Shown: one piece after another, positions 13,985 through 25,734 of the stretch
Layout of the letters: each line of letters starts with the position of its first letter
Numbering within the stretch: position 1 is the first letter of the stretch
Source of the DNA: Halichondria panicea
Taxonomy: Eukaryota; Porifera; Demospongiae; Suberitida; Halichondriidae
Direction: 5' to 3'
Length of the DNA stretch: 64,000 nt
Assembly (NCBI RefSeq): GCF_963675165.1
Contig: NC_087381.1
Coordinates: 4,403,378 to 4,467,377 of the forward strand
Position numbers and translations under genes: made by a program
The notes under the pieces: model-generated
What the model was told of the DNA's origin: nothing
Database searches by the model: none
The model's input: the letters and a program-made list of their open reading frames with translations, nothing else

Positions 13985-15447
13985 TGGAACCATAGATTGA
14001 AGAGAGAGGGATAGGAAACGGAGTGGTGCACGTGATGATTTTACATTGAATCTGCAGTGGAGCCTCGAAAATTATCCGCGCTACGCCCTATGAACGAGGC
14101 TATTAAGCACACTTTTGCCGGGTAACTCCCAAAGCTGTGTTTCCTCGAGACATAATCTCTTTCAGCAACTTAAAACACGCCTAGTCCATGAGCCACGTGT
14201 AGTACTTGCTAATGACTGACCACACCCAGTAAAAAGAGACTTTCCAATAAAGTTATATGTTCCCAAGGCTGTTTTAGAGCTATTGGAACATGTAACGTGT
14301 AAGCGTGCTGGTTATGACTACTACAATAGGTATAGACCTTGAAATATAAGTGAGTTGCACGGACTAAGCACAGTTACTTGTAGTTTATTATGCACTGAGT
14401 GTAGAAATAGATATTGTTGTGATGGCCTCGATTAAACCGCAGCGTAGCGCGGATGTTACTCGAGATACAAACCGTTTCCTATCCCTCTAACTCTTCAATC
14501 TATGATGGAACGCCGTTTGCGACAAAATTCAGGCAGAATGTGATAGGCGTGTGCATCCAATATAAAATCGATTTTTGAAGATCGATTTTTAATAATCGAT
14601 TTTTTACAGTTGATTTTCGATTTACACGTGAACGATCTTTGACAATCGATCTGATAATCGATTTTTGAAATTCGATTTTTGATAATCGATTTTTGATAAT
14701 CTATTTTTGATAATCGATTTTTGATAATCGATTTTAGAACTGCTCTGAAGGTGGGCTGGGGGGGCCCCTGTCTAAAGCTGTATCACGTGATACTATCCAT
14801 TGAAGAAGCCACTATTCATGACTTCTATTCTATCTGGAATCACCAAACTCTTTCTCAGCTCTTTCTCTAAGCACACACAAGATGGCCAAATAAAACAGTG
14901 CTGGCGAGAAAGCATACAAAAATGGGTGCATGAAGAAACTTAAATAAGATAGCACCAACTGAGCAGTTCTAAAATTAATGATTTTTACTGTGACTTATGG
15001 CCCTCCTTTTTAATGGTTCCAAAAAACAATAATGTTTCGCTTTTGCGTTATAGTCTATCATGTGAGATAGCTAACCAAGCCAAGCTTTGATTCCAGGCCG
15101 CGGAGAAGGAGTTTGTGCATGTTCTGAGTTTCAAGGGCGGCCTAACTGTAGCCTTGAATCCATTTTAATCGGCCTGGATTCGAGGCTAGTATATCAATCA
15201 ATTGCAATCGAGTTTTAAAAATCGATTATCAAAAATCGAATTTCAAAAATCGATTATTAAAAATCGATTATCAAAAATCGAATTTCAAAAATCGATTATC
15301 AGATCGATTGTCAAAGATCGTTCACGTGTAAATCGAAAATCAACTGTAAAAAATCGATTATTAAAAATCGATCTTCAAAAATCGATTTTATATTGGATGC
15401 ACACGCCTATCAGATTCTGCCTGAATTTTGTCGCAAACGGCGTTCCA
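13985..15447. mobile_element. Mutator-like element with about 220-bp inverted ends and 10-bp duplication
   Basis: The ends start TGGAACGCCGTTTGCGACAA and stay nearly identical for about 220 bp in inverted orientation (14505-14740 against 15195-15447). The inner part of both arms is a ladder of AATCGATTTTTGAT units. The 10-mer TATAGGTGTA flanks both sides exactly (13975-13984 and 15448-15457). The left arm is interrupted six bases in by the element at 13991-14504. No transposase seen. Long arms and a 9-11 bp duplication are typical of Mutator-like elements (family knowledge). Confidence 0.8.
13991..14504. mobile_element. CATAGATTGAA-family element nested in the Mutator-like element
   Basis: A 514-bp element with ends CATAGATTGAAGAGAGAGGG and, reversed, CATAGATTGAAGAGTTAGAG. 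An exact 7-bp duplication, ATGGAAC, flanks it (13984-13990 and 14505-14511). Removing it restores the left inverted repeat of the host element. The copy at 8155-8891 is related. Confidence 0.85.
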
Positions 15448-15483
15448 TATAGGTGTAAATCCATGGGGATTTCCAACTGCATG

Positions 15484-16607
15484 GCCGGTGTCATAAAATT
15501 TTAGGCCCCCCATGAGATTGGGCCCCCTCGGGCCTAGAATTTTAACATTTTAGGCCCCCCATTAACAGCGCAACAGCGGTAACATTATGTGACAGTCACA
15601 GTGCATTCTCAAAATACACCAATACAGTCTTCTATGGTCTTCACAGTCTATGCAGTGCCAGTTACTGAATGCAGCTCTCCTCACACACACACATTTCATG
15701 CATGTACAGTAGTATACCACAGGGCACTGGTCTCACAGCCATCACACTGGACCATGTCATTCTATGAATCAGGCCTCATGCAGCACAAAGCACATATAGG
15801 TGCCAACTGTCCCGAATTGGTCAGGAGTCTAGACTGTCCAAGATTACCCTTGCCTTGAAAGGAAACTGCTTGTGATTCCACCATAGATACAACAGTTTCT
15901 CTCTTGACTTCTATCTATGATTCCACATTACTTGAGATCTGAGCCAGTGATGCTATTGGAGCATCGGATCCCCACAACAATTTACATCTTCTATGTAGGC
16001 AAACATGGAGGAAGATATGAATTGTTGTCTTTGCACTGAAAATTGTGTGCTTTATACTTTATAATAATTATGAATTCACAAAATTTTGCCTCCTCTGGCG
16101 GCCAGCCGCTTGGGGATAATGCCGCCATGTTTTGTCCTGAAATTTGGCAGAGAAAGTAAGCACGAAGTTGCCAATATGGCGATAGCTATGCACAACATTG
16201 ATTATCTTACAGGCAGATCCAAAATTGCAGAGCTGCATCAAAGCTTATAGCTATAAGCATGAGTAACTCGAGGCTAGAGTATAACTTGAAAGGTAAATTT
16301 TCCTTCACTTTGAATTCCATGATAGAATAATAATGCAAACATTTTTGCTACTTTGATACAGAGTCTTTGCATGCATGCAGTCTCTTTGATGCTTTGTCAA
16401 CTAATAGAGCTAACCTTACCATATTATTATATCTCTTTGACTTCTTTCATTGTGCAGAAAAAAGGATAGCAGAAGAGGGGGGCCTAGAATTTTAACAGAT
16501 TGGACCCCCTGGGGGGCCTAAACTGTTAACATTCTAGGCCCGGGGGGCCCAAAATTTTAAAATTCTAGGCCCTGGGGGGGCCCAGAATTTTATGACACCG
16601 GGCCTGG
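15484..16607. mobile_element. Element with GGCCCCCC-rich inverted ends
   Basis: Both ends carry CCGGTGTCATAAAATT in opposite orientation, followed by repeated TTTTAGGCCCCCC / GGGGGGCCTAGAATTTT blocks spaced about 40-50 bp apart. The interior of about 850 bp shows no convincing gene. I could not find a target duplication, so the exact borders are uncertain. Confidence 0.65.
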
Positions 16608-16818
16608 ATTATCCATGCATGCTAGCACTATAATTTATAGGCGGAGGACTGAGAGGACGACAACATCACGTGCATGGACAATGGAATGTCAATTAACATG
16701 CAGAAAGATGCTGATGATGGGAGGGGTATAGGCATGCACTACACTTCGGGATTTCTTCAGTTTCGTATTTTCAAAGGGAATGTTAATTGGATTGGCCATG
16801 CATGAGCTAGTGAACTCA

Positions 16819-16909
16819 TAGCCTCGTTCCCAGGCCGATCCGTCTCCAATTGAACGCTGAGTCGACCTAGCGTTCAATTGGAGACGGATTGGCCTGGGAA
16901 TGAGGCTTA
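16819..16909. mobile_element. Foldback element of the TAGCCTCGA family
   Basis: A 91-bp near-palindrome with the same arms as the copy at 1571-1672 (CCGTCTCCAATTGAACGCT). The 8-mer TGAACTCA flanks it on both sides (16811-16818 and 16910-16917). Confidence 0.8.
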
Positions 16910-16919
16910 TGAACTCATT

Positions 16920-18450
16920 GCATGTAAAAGTTCTGGAGGTTGCCACCACCGTAAATTGAGACTCTGTTGTATAACAGCAAAACAATGTGCAGCATCAATC
17001 ACAATCACACAATCACTGTACCTGAACACAAATTTGAGTATACATTCCACACACACATACAAATATAAACACACTGGTTACAATTCAAACAGTTGACTCT
17101 CTACTTTCTCTCTAGTTTCAGTGTCCTTCTCCGTTGACTGTTTAACCCTTTGGCCTTTGCTGTACTGAGAGCTGTGTGTGTATGGAGGGGGAGGGAAATT
17201 AATCGTGGCCATCATAATTACATTATACTTGATCAGAGCCCGCTCTTGTATAAAGGCCGCACTGAAATAGTAGCCTCCCTATATACAGCCCACCTTCAGT
17301 GCAATAGAAGCCGCTCTCAAACAGTATAGCCTCAGTGAAATTTGAGGCTATGTCTCTACACGTGGCAGCCATATAATTATTGATACTGATATCCTGACTG
17401 GTACATGGTATCTACGGTAGCAGCTTGTTAGTGCTTTTGAAAGACTTCCTCATGGCAGAGCTCAAGTTTGTGCAGGTGAAAAAGAAGTAAGTCTTTTGAT
17501 GACAAACTAAAGGTTGATGAATTAGCTGGGGCAAAATGATACGGTATACGAGATGAGTTAATCGCATCTACGAGAATGACAAAGTGCTTATTATTACAAA
17601 TGAACAGCCTAAAAAGGTCTCTGAATACAGTATAAATTATTTCGTGGGCAAGCTGACTCGATGAAAATTTACCCACGAAAACATAGGTGTAGTTTACCAG
17701 AACGCATGCAATGCAGTACACGTAACGAACTTTTTACTGACAAAATCTTATGCTACCAACGCAAGTTGAGCTAGTGAGTCACCTACGCTCAGTAACGACA
17801 GCAGTTCACTGCTGTACGAATTGTTTATCACACGAAAATTACCTGCATACAGTGTGGTCACATTTAGTTGCCCACAATCTAAAGGAGGTCCAATGTACTG
17901 ATTACTTTAATGAATGTCACCTGTTAACGAATGAGTTGAAAGGAGATGGAGAACGTGAGCGTCTCTCAGCAGACGATGAGAGTTGGTTCTTCATGTCCGC
18001 CGTCCTGTTATATGCACCCTCAGGAGGAGCACGTTCGGCACTGTGTGTGTGAGTGTGGGTGGTTAATAACTGCATGATATTCAGCATTATAATACCGCGT
18101 TTAGAATGTGAGGTTCTTTCAATCGCATAGATTGCAAACAAAAGACATGCAAAGAGTGAGAATGCGCATGCAATTCGCAACGCAATAGGGCTTGAACAGC
18201 ATCATTCGCAAATGAGTTAACAATTGATGTGCATTAAAAGCCAAGCCAGATATGCGATAGTAAAGTGTATGGCAGGCATTATGTGCTACGTACATGTACG
18301 TACTGCCCATGCAGTCTATGTATAAATTTGGACTTTGAACTAAACACTACATTATACATACTACATGTAACTATTACATGTTATTACAAAAGGAAACTCA
18401 ACGAAGGCTGCCATCATTCAAAAAGGTAAAGGTAAAAATAAGGGGTTGTG
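16920..18450. other. No confident gene
   Basis: Short frames occur at 17750-18052 (plus) and 17917-18180 (minus), but they overlap each other and show no domain, signal or splice context that I trust. A foldback fragment with CGTGGGCAAG and CCCACGAAAAC lies near 17640-17690. Confidence 0.5.
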
Positions 18451-18819
18451 TGTAGCGATGCCATGTTAGTCCTGGGCATTGTATAAGAAAACTAATTGAT
18501 TATTCGGTGACCTAACAAATTCTAAAAAGGTGTATGGCCATACTGCTGGGATGAAGAAAGCTCACACACAAGATTCACATTGTTCTACAACTGCATGTAT
18601 GGCATCTGAATAAACTGTACTATGTACACACCGAGACAATTATTTAATAATGCACAGAGAATACAATGGCCACCAGATAACGTACATATTAAGCTGGTCT
18701 CCCCTATGTATAGCCAGTCATGCAAGTTTTAGACAAAGAGTTTAATACTTACCCTTCAGTACTAAATCATTACTGCTGTTGTAATTTGTACATCGGTGAT
18801 CATCACTAACGCAAGAGTA

Positions 18820-19039
18820 CCGTATAGCGGGTAATTTTTTGTGGGGTACAAAATTTCGTGTTTTTCGAGGAAATTAAAACTGGGATAAACTTCCACGCAC
18901 TGGTATTTCACATGCATTTTTGGTAGGTGTGGTTTCCTGGCATTGAAACGCGAAAATCATAACCCACGAAAATGTATGCCGAGGGCTCTGAAACCAAGTA
19001 GCAAAAATTTTGCACCCGCGAAAATTTCCCGCTATACAG
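18820..19039. mobile_element. Inverted-repeat element (CCGTATAG family)
   Basis: About 220 bp, TA-flanked, from CCGTATAGCGGGTAATTTTT to an inverted end CGAAAATTTCCCGCTATACA. It lies between the two halves of the tandem duplication. Confidence 0.8.
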
Positions 19040-19586
19040 TATTATGATAATTATACTGACCAATCCAAGTGCGCTTTTAAATTGGTGCTGTGGTTAAACT
19101 TCGAGGCGATTCTTGATAGATTGTGTCACACGCACTTGGATTGGTCGGTATGCAAATTCCAAGCCCATGAAAGATAGGATCAAGGAAATTACGTTGCTAC
19201 ATCTGATCCACAGCATGCCTACGTTCGATACTCTCTATTTGCTAATGTTACCCATTACCTTTCCCATCTGGTTAAAAACAATAGTAAGTATTTTTGACGT
19301 AGATCTGACAGAATGTCTCCTGTGTACAGTCTATTGGAGTGGGTACTCTTCCTAATGAACTCTTGATTACGAGGAAAATCACTAGGCTATAATTAAACCA
19401 CATCGGTATACGTATGTACTGTAGTGACGCCATGTTAGTGCTGGGCTCTGTATAAGTGATTATTTGGCATTCTAAAAGGTGCATGGGCACAATAATTATA
19501 TTCATACTCCTGGGATGAAATTGGAAAGAAAAGCCCACACACCAAATTCACATTGTTCTACAACTGTATATATAGATATAGTATGT

Positions 19587-19777
19587 GACCGAGTGTTTTA
19601 TGAAGGCACAAGTACAAGGACGAAGCCCCAAGGGTGAGTTGCCTGTAAATAAAACCCGAGGATTCTTATATCACGACGAATCCTACCAAATCATGCGAAC
19701 GAGGCTACGCAATCGTGTAAAACTAATATAACACGGAATGGACTGTATTATACCCTTGTTACCTTGACAACGTGATA
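19587..19777. repeat. GACCGAGTGTTTTATGAA repeat, copy 1
   Basis: About 190 bp starting GACCGAGTGTTTTATGAA and ending ACCTTGACAACGTGATAT. A similar copy lies at 24053-24251, inside an intron of the fibrinogen-like gene. Here it interrupts one copy of a tandem duplication whose sister copy lacks it, so it is mobile. No clear inverted ends were seen. Confidence 0.7.
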
Positions 19778-20455
19778 TAAGGCATCTGAATAAACTGTAT
19801 TATGTATGCACAGAGACATTTAATGCACAGAGAATACAATGGCTACTAGACAACGTATGTATTAAGCAGGCTTGCCCATTTTATATAGCAGCCAATATTG
19901 TCATAGAAGTTCTTAATTGCACTAGACAACTTTACAAGGGAGCATCTTATACTTAGTATATATACTTACCCTTCATACATAGTCAGTAATGAAGGGTAAA
20001 TTATATAATAGCACATAAAGAGGCTAGTAGAAAAAGCCATTTGACAACTTTAACGTGAAAGAATAATTAGGACACTCAATCTAGTTCCAACTCAAAAGAA
20101 GTACATACACTATGCACAACTGAACATCTTGCTATTCTCGGTAGAGCCTGTCCACGTGGCCCGAGGCGCATGGGCGGCCGTAGAGATCTAGATTAATTAC
20201 CGTACTGATTCGATTTAAGGTGACACTATTTAATTTTATGCAATGGGGCTGTACAATGGATAAAGCTGTGGGTAGTCAGGAACAACTATCTGTCGATTAT
20301 AAGTACATGTAATCAACCACTGACATCTACATGTACTCTCCATAGGCACCAAAATAAATCACTCTGAAGTTCTGCTGTATACAAGTACGTGTTGTATAAT
20401 TATACAAGGCTAAAGTTTAGCATACAATGGGTAATTGTTTATACAGACCACCTAC

Positions 20456-21270
20456 TTACGATCTCTGAGCCAGCTTTTCTGCAAACTGACGTGACAGTAT
20501 CAACTGCTCGTCTGCTGAGTTTAGTATACCAGCAATACTCTTAACCCCTTCACCACCAGCGCCACTATCGGACTCGTATCTTCTCCGAGATGAATTCTTT
20601 GATCTAACCTCCTCATCTTCCTCAAGTGAGCGACCATTCAAGCTCGAGCTAGTCTCATTTTGTTGCCGTCCATTTTCAGACGGTAATTGTTCACTAGAAG
20701 CTCTTCTTTGGCCTGACATTATCGACTGGTTAATAGGGGATCCACTGCTGCACAATTCGTTGCTATTGGTAATGGGTATTTTGAGGATAGGACGAATGTG
20801 GAGAGAGTCAGTGTTCCAAAGATTATTCATACGCTGAATTTGCTGGATCTGTGTATGCGTGTGCGTTTGTGTGAGTCGCCTAACATATTTTTTAGGAAAC
20901 TCTATTTCGTTCTTACCCTAATAACTACCCTGTTGAGGCTAAAAGCAGCATTAATAAGAGGAGAGCACCCTTGTTACAGTTGCTAATAGCTACTAAGTGG
21001 CTTACAGAAAGAGCATGCTGCTACTAGCACTATAGACAATGGAGCACTTACTGTTATATTATACTTAAGTGCCAGCCCCTGCAATGTGTCTCCTTCCTCT
21101 ACAGTGTGGTGCATACAGTGCCTGGGGGTCCCTGGGGCTTGAAACGATAGATTGGGGGACTGTTTGACTGTACCGTATGATCGGGAACTTCCAACGCTTG
21201 TAACTAGGCCAGTCTTTGAGGATGAGCTTTGAGACGTCTCAGAGATTTGTATAGGAGTCGATGAGGCCAT
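20456..21270 (-). CDS. LysM domain protein, LYSMD1/2 type (203 aa)
   Basis: Two exons, 21270-21052 and 20848-20456, joined in phase 0 at a GTAAGT donor and CAG acceptor. The LysM domain (about residues 52-95) spans the junction: HHTVEEGDTLQGLALKYNIT, then IQQIQRMNNLWNTDSLHIRP and ILKIPI. Upstream, RSYGTVKQSP parallels the serine-rich, RSYG-containing start of vertebrate LYSMD1/2. Downstream is a polar, charged region and a final helix (IAGILNSADEQLILSRQFAE) like the LYSMD C-terminus. The vertebrate proteins are about 215-227 aa, so 203 aa fits. Their function is poorly known; they lack a signal peptide and are thought to be intracellular. The TAA stop overlaps a perfect GTAAGT donor, so a further exon is possible. 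Confidence 0.85.
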
Positions 21271-21567
21271 AGTCCGAAGCTCAAACGGAATTTAGAGCAT
21301 ATCCATATCCATAAAGCCACCTACACAACATTGTTGCACTGACCACACCTCCCCACGCCCATTAACTATACATTTATACTGCGCATGCGCCTCATTGCGC
21401 CAATAACACCAAAGGCGCGCCACAACTGAAGGTTAAAATTATAATCATGCTCTCGATTTTTGTTTTCGTGTCCATGACTGACCGTGACCATTATCTATGC
21501 CATGACTATGAGCGACCACTAGCTTGTTGTGCAAAAGTATGTTAAACCATTCCTTCTTCTATCTATG

Positions 21568-22775
21568 GTTATAATAATAATAATAATAATCGATGCTTTA
21601 CAGTATGACTTTACATTTACACAAGGTGAATAGATTGCTGTGCGTCAGAAATTAAACATACTGACAGGAAGTTCCTAGAAGGAACACCTGACTAGATCTA
21701 CATAAAATGTATACATAATTTATACAGAGCAACAGGGACAGACTAGGTGACAAGTGCAAATTATTAATTGGTCAAAGCGTTCTAGAAAACTGTCCCAGAA
21801 ATGTTTGTAGAGTTGATTCTTGATAGTTGACATCGAGTGAGAGAGATCTATAAAAGGGAGGGCGTTCCAGAGTCTGACCAATCTTTTGAAGTAAAAGTGT
21901 CTTGTTGTGTTTGAGCGATGATGACCTTTATGACCTAGCTTGTGATTAGACGATAGTCTTGTGTTGCTGGTAGAGAATGATATGAACTCAGTAATGTCGA
22001 AGTTGTCTACTGGTTTTTGGAGACACCTGACGGCGAATATGACATCTTGCAACTCTAGCCAGTTCATTAGTGGCAAAAGGTCCAGTTTAATGAGGCGACT
22101 TTTGTAGTCGAGACTATCAGATCTACATGTAAGGTTCAGAATAAACTTTGAAGATCTTCTCTGGATTTGTTCCACTTTTGTGATGGCCTTGTGTGTCTGT
22201 GGTCTCCACAGTTGCGAACAAAATGTTAAATTAGATCTAACAAGCGTAGTATAAAGTGTTCTTTTTGTGTGGAGATCATGAGAGCATTGAGTGTTTCTTT
22301 TAATAAGGTACAAACAGCTGTAGGCCTTCGAACATAGGTTGTTGATATGTTGGTCCCAGGAGAGACTATTCTGGATGGTCACTCTCAGGTCTTTGTGAGA
22401 GTCTCTTGTTAAGATTAGCTTTGAGTCCAAATTGTATAGCGAGTCATGAATGGTTTTACCAAAGTGGAGGTAGACACATTTGTCTAAATTGAGTGATAAG
22501 TTCCAGTCCTTGCACCATGTGACAAGATGGTCTAGATCAGATTGCAGGTCAACTTGGTCTTCTGCATTGGCTATTCGCTTCACTAGTTTAGTGTCATCTG
22601 CATAGATATATATGGACGAATTAACGATTGGAGTGGTGATATATCATTGACATAATTATACTAAAAACAACAGAGGACCGAGAATGCTGCCTTGAGGTAC
22701 GCCTAATAGCACTGATAGTGATGAAGAGTTTGTTCCCTCTAAACAGACATAGTGGCAGAGAACAGAGAAGCCAAA
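21568..22775 (-). pseudogene. 5'-truncated non-LTR retrotransposon (reverse transcriptase fragment)
   Basis: The stretch 22775-22665 encodes the fingers/palm motif LLGVPQGSILGPLLFLV; 22583-21720 continues with the C-terminal part (DLDHLVTWCKDWNLSLNLDK, then SNLTFCSQLWRP, VEQIQRRSSKFIL and RLVRLWNALPF). The frame is broken between them, where the YADD region should be. The segment ends in ATT triplets (seen as TAATAATAA on the plus strand at 21568-21590), a common 3' tail of CR1/L2-like elements. It starts abruptly beside the fibrinogen-like gene, as expected of 5' truncation. The clade is inferred. Confidence 0.85.
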
Positions 22776-22878
22776 GTGTAACCACACAATGACCATGACT
22801 TGTAGTACTGAAACCAAAACCACATCACATGACATAGGCTGTGACAGTGCTGCAGACCTGGACTGGTGCTGTCTCAAG

Positions 22879-25276
22879 ATGCTACTGTTACTTGCCTTAC
22901 AGAGTCTACTGGTGTGCTCACTTCATAGTGGCCAGGCAGTAGCTAACCCTGTGGCTTCTCTTGTGGAGACCACTTGTGCTAACAGTTGTTCCTGTAGTGA
23001 TATGGAAGATTTTACGCAAAAATCAGCAAGAAAAGTGGAAGCACACTTTGGTATGTATATCACTGCATGTTCGACTGCATGCATGCATGTGATCTTTTCA
23101 AATGCATACAGAGGATTCGCTTGATGATCTATTGGAAAGCGTGGAAACTATGGTGTCCTCGCAGATTGATAGCATCTCAACTACTGCAGTAGAAAATATA
23201 TTACGAAATTTTACAAGTGAGTATTTAGAATTGTCCTTGTTAATTAACTATTTCAATCCTCAATTAATTGTGCATGGTTTAATTTTTGATTTCAGACGAG
23301 AACTCACTGGCTCTTACAAGACTGAACAATTCAACTGTGCAGCAAGCAAGCAATTTGCAGGAATTATTGCTCCAGGTTGAAACCATGAGAGAAGAAATAT
23401 TTCGAAGGCTCGAAGATCTAAAAACTCAGCAAATTTTGCTATTTAATTCAACTTTGATGGAACTCAGGACTCATTTCGAGCAACTGATGACTACATCACA
23501 GGCTGGTCGCCCTTCTCCCACGGAAGAACTCAGGCACGAAATTGGCGATATTAAGGATACAGTGAATATGCTATTACAACTGCAACGACAAAATATGGAA
23601 AGACCATGTAAGATACATGCATTTATTTATGACTTGTGTTCCATTGACTTGTAATAGTGGAACCTCCGAATAAAGGACTATAAATAGACAACATTTGTTC
23701 GGAGGTATATAGAAAAAATGACGAAAGCATTGTCAGTATAGTGTATCAAGAGTACTCTTATCTACTCTTGAGTGTAACATACATAATTATATACATGCTA
23801 GTCTTGTCCCTTATTTAGAGCATTCTTTTTTATCTGAGATTCCAAACAGCTGTGCATGAACACACCTGTGGACACCTGGTGCACTTCTAAAATAGCTATC
23901 TGTCAATTTGAGGTTTCGTGAAACCTTGAGTGTGTATTACAAGGCAACAAGAAATCATAATGATATTGTCATTTCATTAGTGTCACAGTCACAGCGGCAG
24001 TCTCAATCGACAGTGCAAAAAGGTACGCAGGCACATGATCATAATAGCATGAGACCGAGTGTTTTATGAAATAACAGGCACAAGCACGAGGGCGAGTTGC
24101 CTAAATAAAAACAAGAGGATTCTCGTGCTTTATTGTGACGACCCCTTACAAATCATGCCTCGAGGTTAAGCGACCGTGTAATAAAAATAATATAACATGG
24201 AAGGGACAGTATGACTTTTATTACACCCTTGTAACCTTGACAACATGATATTAATGTACTATAATTTTAGCGACCATTATTAATGTTGAAACTATAGCTA
24301 TATGCATGTGAATGGTTTTTATTGCAGTTGTCACAGTGAAAAATCTCGATTCTCATAATTTTTTCCCCATTCAGTACCTGCATCTAATGGAACAGGAATT
24401 GCAACCAGCTCACCACTTGAACCCACACTTGGAGATATGATGGCGATTTTTTCAGCTGTTTTGTTGGGCTCCTATGAACATCCGGTTAATTCGTGCAAAG
24501 ATCTTCCTGAAGATTATTCGTCTGGTGATTACTATGTGTTGAACAACTGCAATAAAATTCCTGTGAAGGTATATTGTGATATGTCCAGGACAGCTTGCAA
24601 TAGTACAGGTGGGTGGAACAGAGTTTCCATGCTTGATATGACCAACTCAAGCCACGAATGCCCAACTGGTTTGAAATCTATTACAAGGGACACGAGTCCC
24701 CATCGTCTGTGTGGTAGTGTTCTTGGTAGTGGGGCTTGTAACTCAGTTATATTAAAAACTCATGGAATTTATTACTCAAAGGTTTGCGGGAAAATCAAAG
24801 GCTATCAATTCGGTGCTCCATATGCTTTTTACTATGAAGCAAAAGGAATAGAATCCAATTACGTTGAAGGAGTAAGTCTAACTTACGGAAATGCTGGATC
24901 TAGAAAACATATTTGGACTTTTGCAGCTGGACCAGATGAAACAAATGCTCTCGATTTTGTTTGCCCTTGTACTCGAACTGATCTTACTTGGGCTGGTAGT
25001 ATACCAAATTTTATCGGACAAAATTATTTTTGTGATACTGCTAACCATAACTTGCATTACTCAGCTGCTTACGAGAAAGAATTTTACGATGACCCGCTAT
25101 GGGATGGCAATGGTTGTGTGTCCACTAGTACCTGTTGCTGCTTTAACACTCCTCCATGGTTTTGTACCGAATTACCTGAGTCGACAAATTACGATATTGA
25201 GCTACGATTGTGCAATGGTCAAAGTATTAGTACATCTGAAACTCCAATCGAGGTTGTGGAGCTCTATGTCAAGTAA
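22879..25276 (+). CDS. Secreted coiled-coil protein with fibrinogen-like C-terminal domain (510 aa)
   Basis: Exons 22879-23050, 23112-23216, 23296-23607, 23981-24022 and 24375-25276 join in phase at GT..AG borders. I start at 22879 because a signal peptide begins there (MLLLLALQSLLVCSLHSGQA); an in-frame ATG at 22789 would add 30 polar residues. A cysteine pair (CANSCSCSD) precedes heptad-like helices (VETMREEIFRRLEDLKTQQI) over about residues 60-195, then a Ser/Gln linker. From about residue 250 comes a fibrinogen-related domain: SCKDLPEDYSSGDYYV, VKVYCDM, GGWNRV, then a cysteine-rich end (CPCTRTDLTWAG, WDGNGC, STCCCFNTPPWF). This end differs from vertebrate fibrinogen domains but resembles variants in sponges and cnidarians. 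It is likely an oligomeric secreted lectin-like or matrix protein (inference). Confidence 0.85.
24053..24251. repeat. GACCGAGTGTTTTATGAA repeat, copy 2 (intronic)
   Basis: About 200 bp in the last intron of the fibrinogen-like gene, running from GACCGAGTGTTTTATGAA to CCTTGACAACATGATAT. It matches the copy at 19587-19777 over its whole length with scattered differences. Confidence 0.7.
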
Positions 25277-25600
25277 ACTACTGATAGCTAGATCATAATT
25301 TTAGTCATGGTAGCTAGCAAAATAACACTTGACATTAATTTTGATTAATTATGTGATTGACTTGCACGAACTATTAATTTTGTATTTAATACATGTAAGC
25401 AGGCTAGCCAGTGAGACTGACACATATTTGAAACCCCACTCCAAGCACCCTCCCTGTAATGTAGTGGGGTACAACACGTATAAAATTAGCCATTAATTGG
25501 AAACGGATCATGTGCTCCCATAAACTGCATAATAATGAAAGCACCGCAGGTGCTGATACCTCGGTGGAGGTGTCAAAGCTACATAACATAAAGCTACTAC

Positions 25601-25700
25601 CGTATAGCACGAATTTTCTAGGGGCTGTGGGTTAGCAATCAGGCCTACACAAAAATTAAGTCCACGAAAATTGTTTGCTATAACGTGAAAGATTAATGGC
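25601..25700. mobile_element. Truncated CCGTATAG-family element
   Basis: Begins TACCGTATAGCACGAATTTT and resembles the left half of the 6915-7140 element, including TTAAGTCCACGAAAATTGTT; the second inverted end is missing. It directly follows a 68-bp piece of the long interspersed repeat (25533-25600). Confidence 0.6.
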
Positions 25701-25734
25701 GTGGCTTCTGGTAAACTTTATTTAAATTAATTTA

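Larger units (their letters stand above)
18453..19980. repeat. Tandem segmental duplication, second copy carrying an insertion
   Basis: The stretch 18453-18765 recurs at 19422-19980: shared blocks include GCCATGTTAGT, TTCACATTGTTCTACAACTG, GGCATCTGAATAAACTGTA, AATGCACAGAGAATACAATG and ATACTTACCCTTCA, in the same order. The second copy is longer because about 200 bp (19587-19777) has inserted. Neither copy shows a gene. Confidence 0.75.

Noticed and set aside
15202-15504. Frame of 100 aa with repeated KNRLSKIEFQKS
   Set aside because: It is the translation of the AATCGATTTTTGAT ladder in the arm of the Mutator-like element.
15589-15858. Frame of 89 aa inside the G/C-ended element
   Set aside because: No domain, no splice context and low-complexity composition; likely chance.
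17750-18180. Overlapping frames on both strands (100 and 87 aa)
   Set aside because: They compete for the same DNA and neither shows a domain, trusted start or junction. A spliced gene cannot be excluded.
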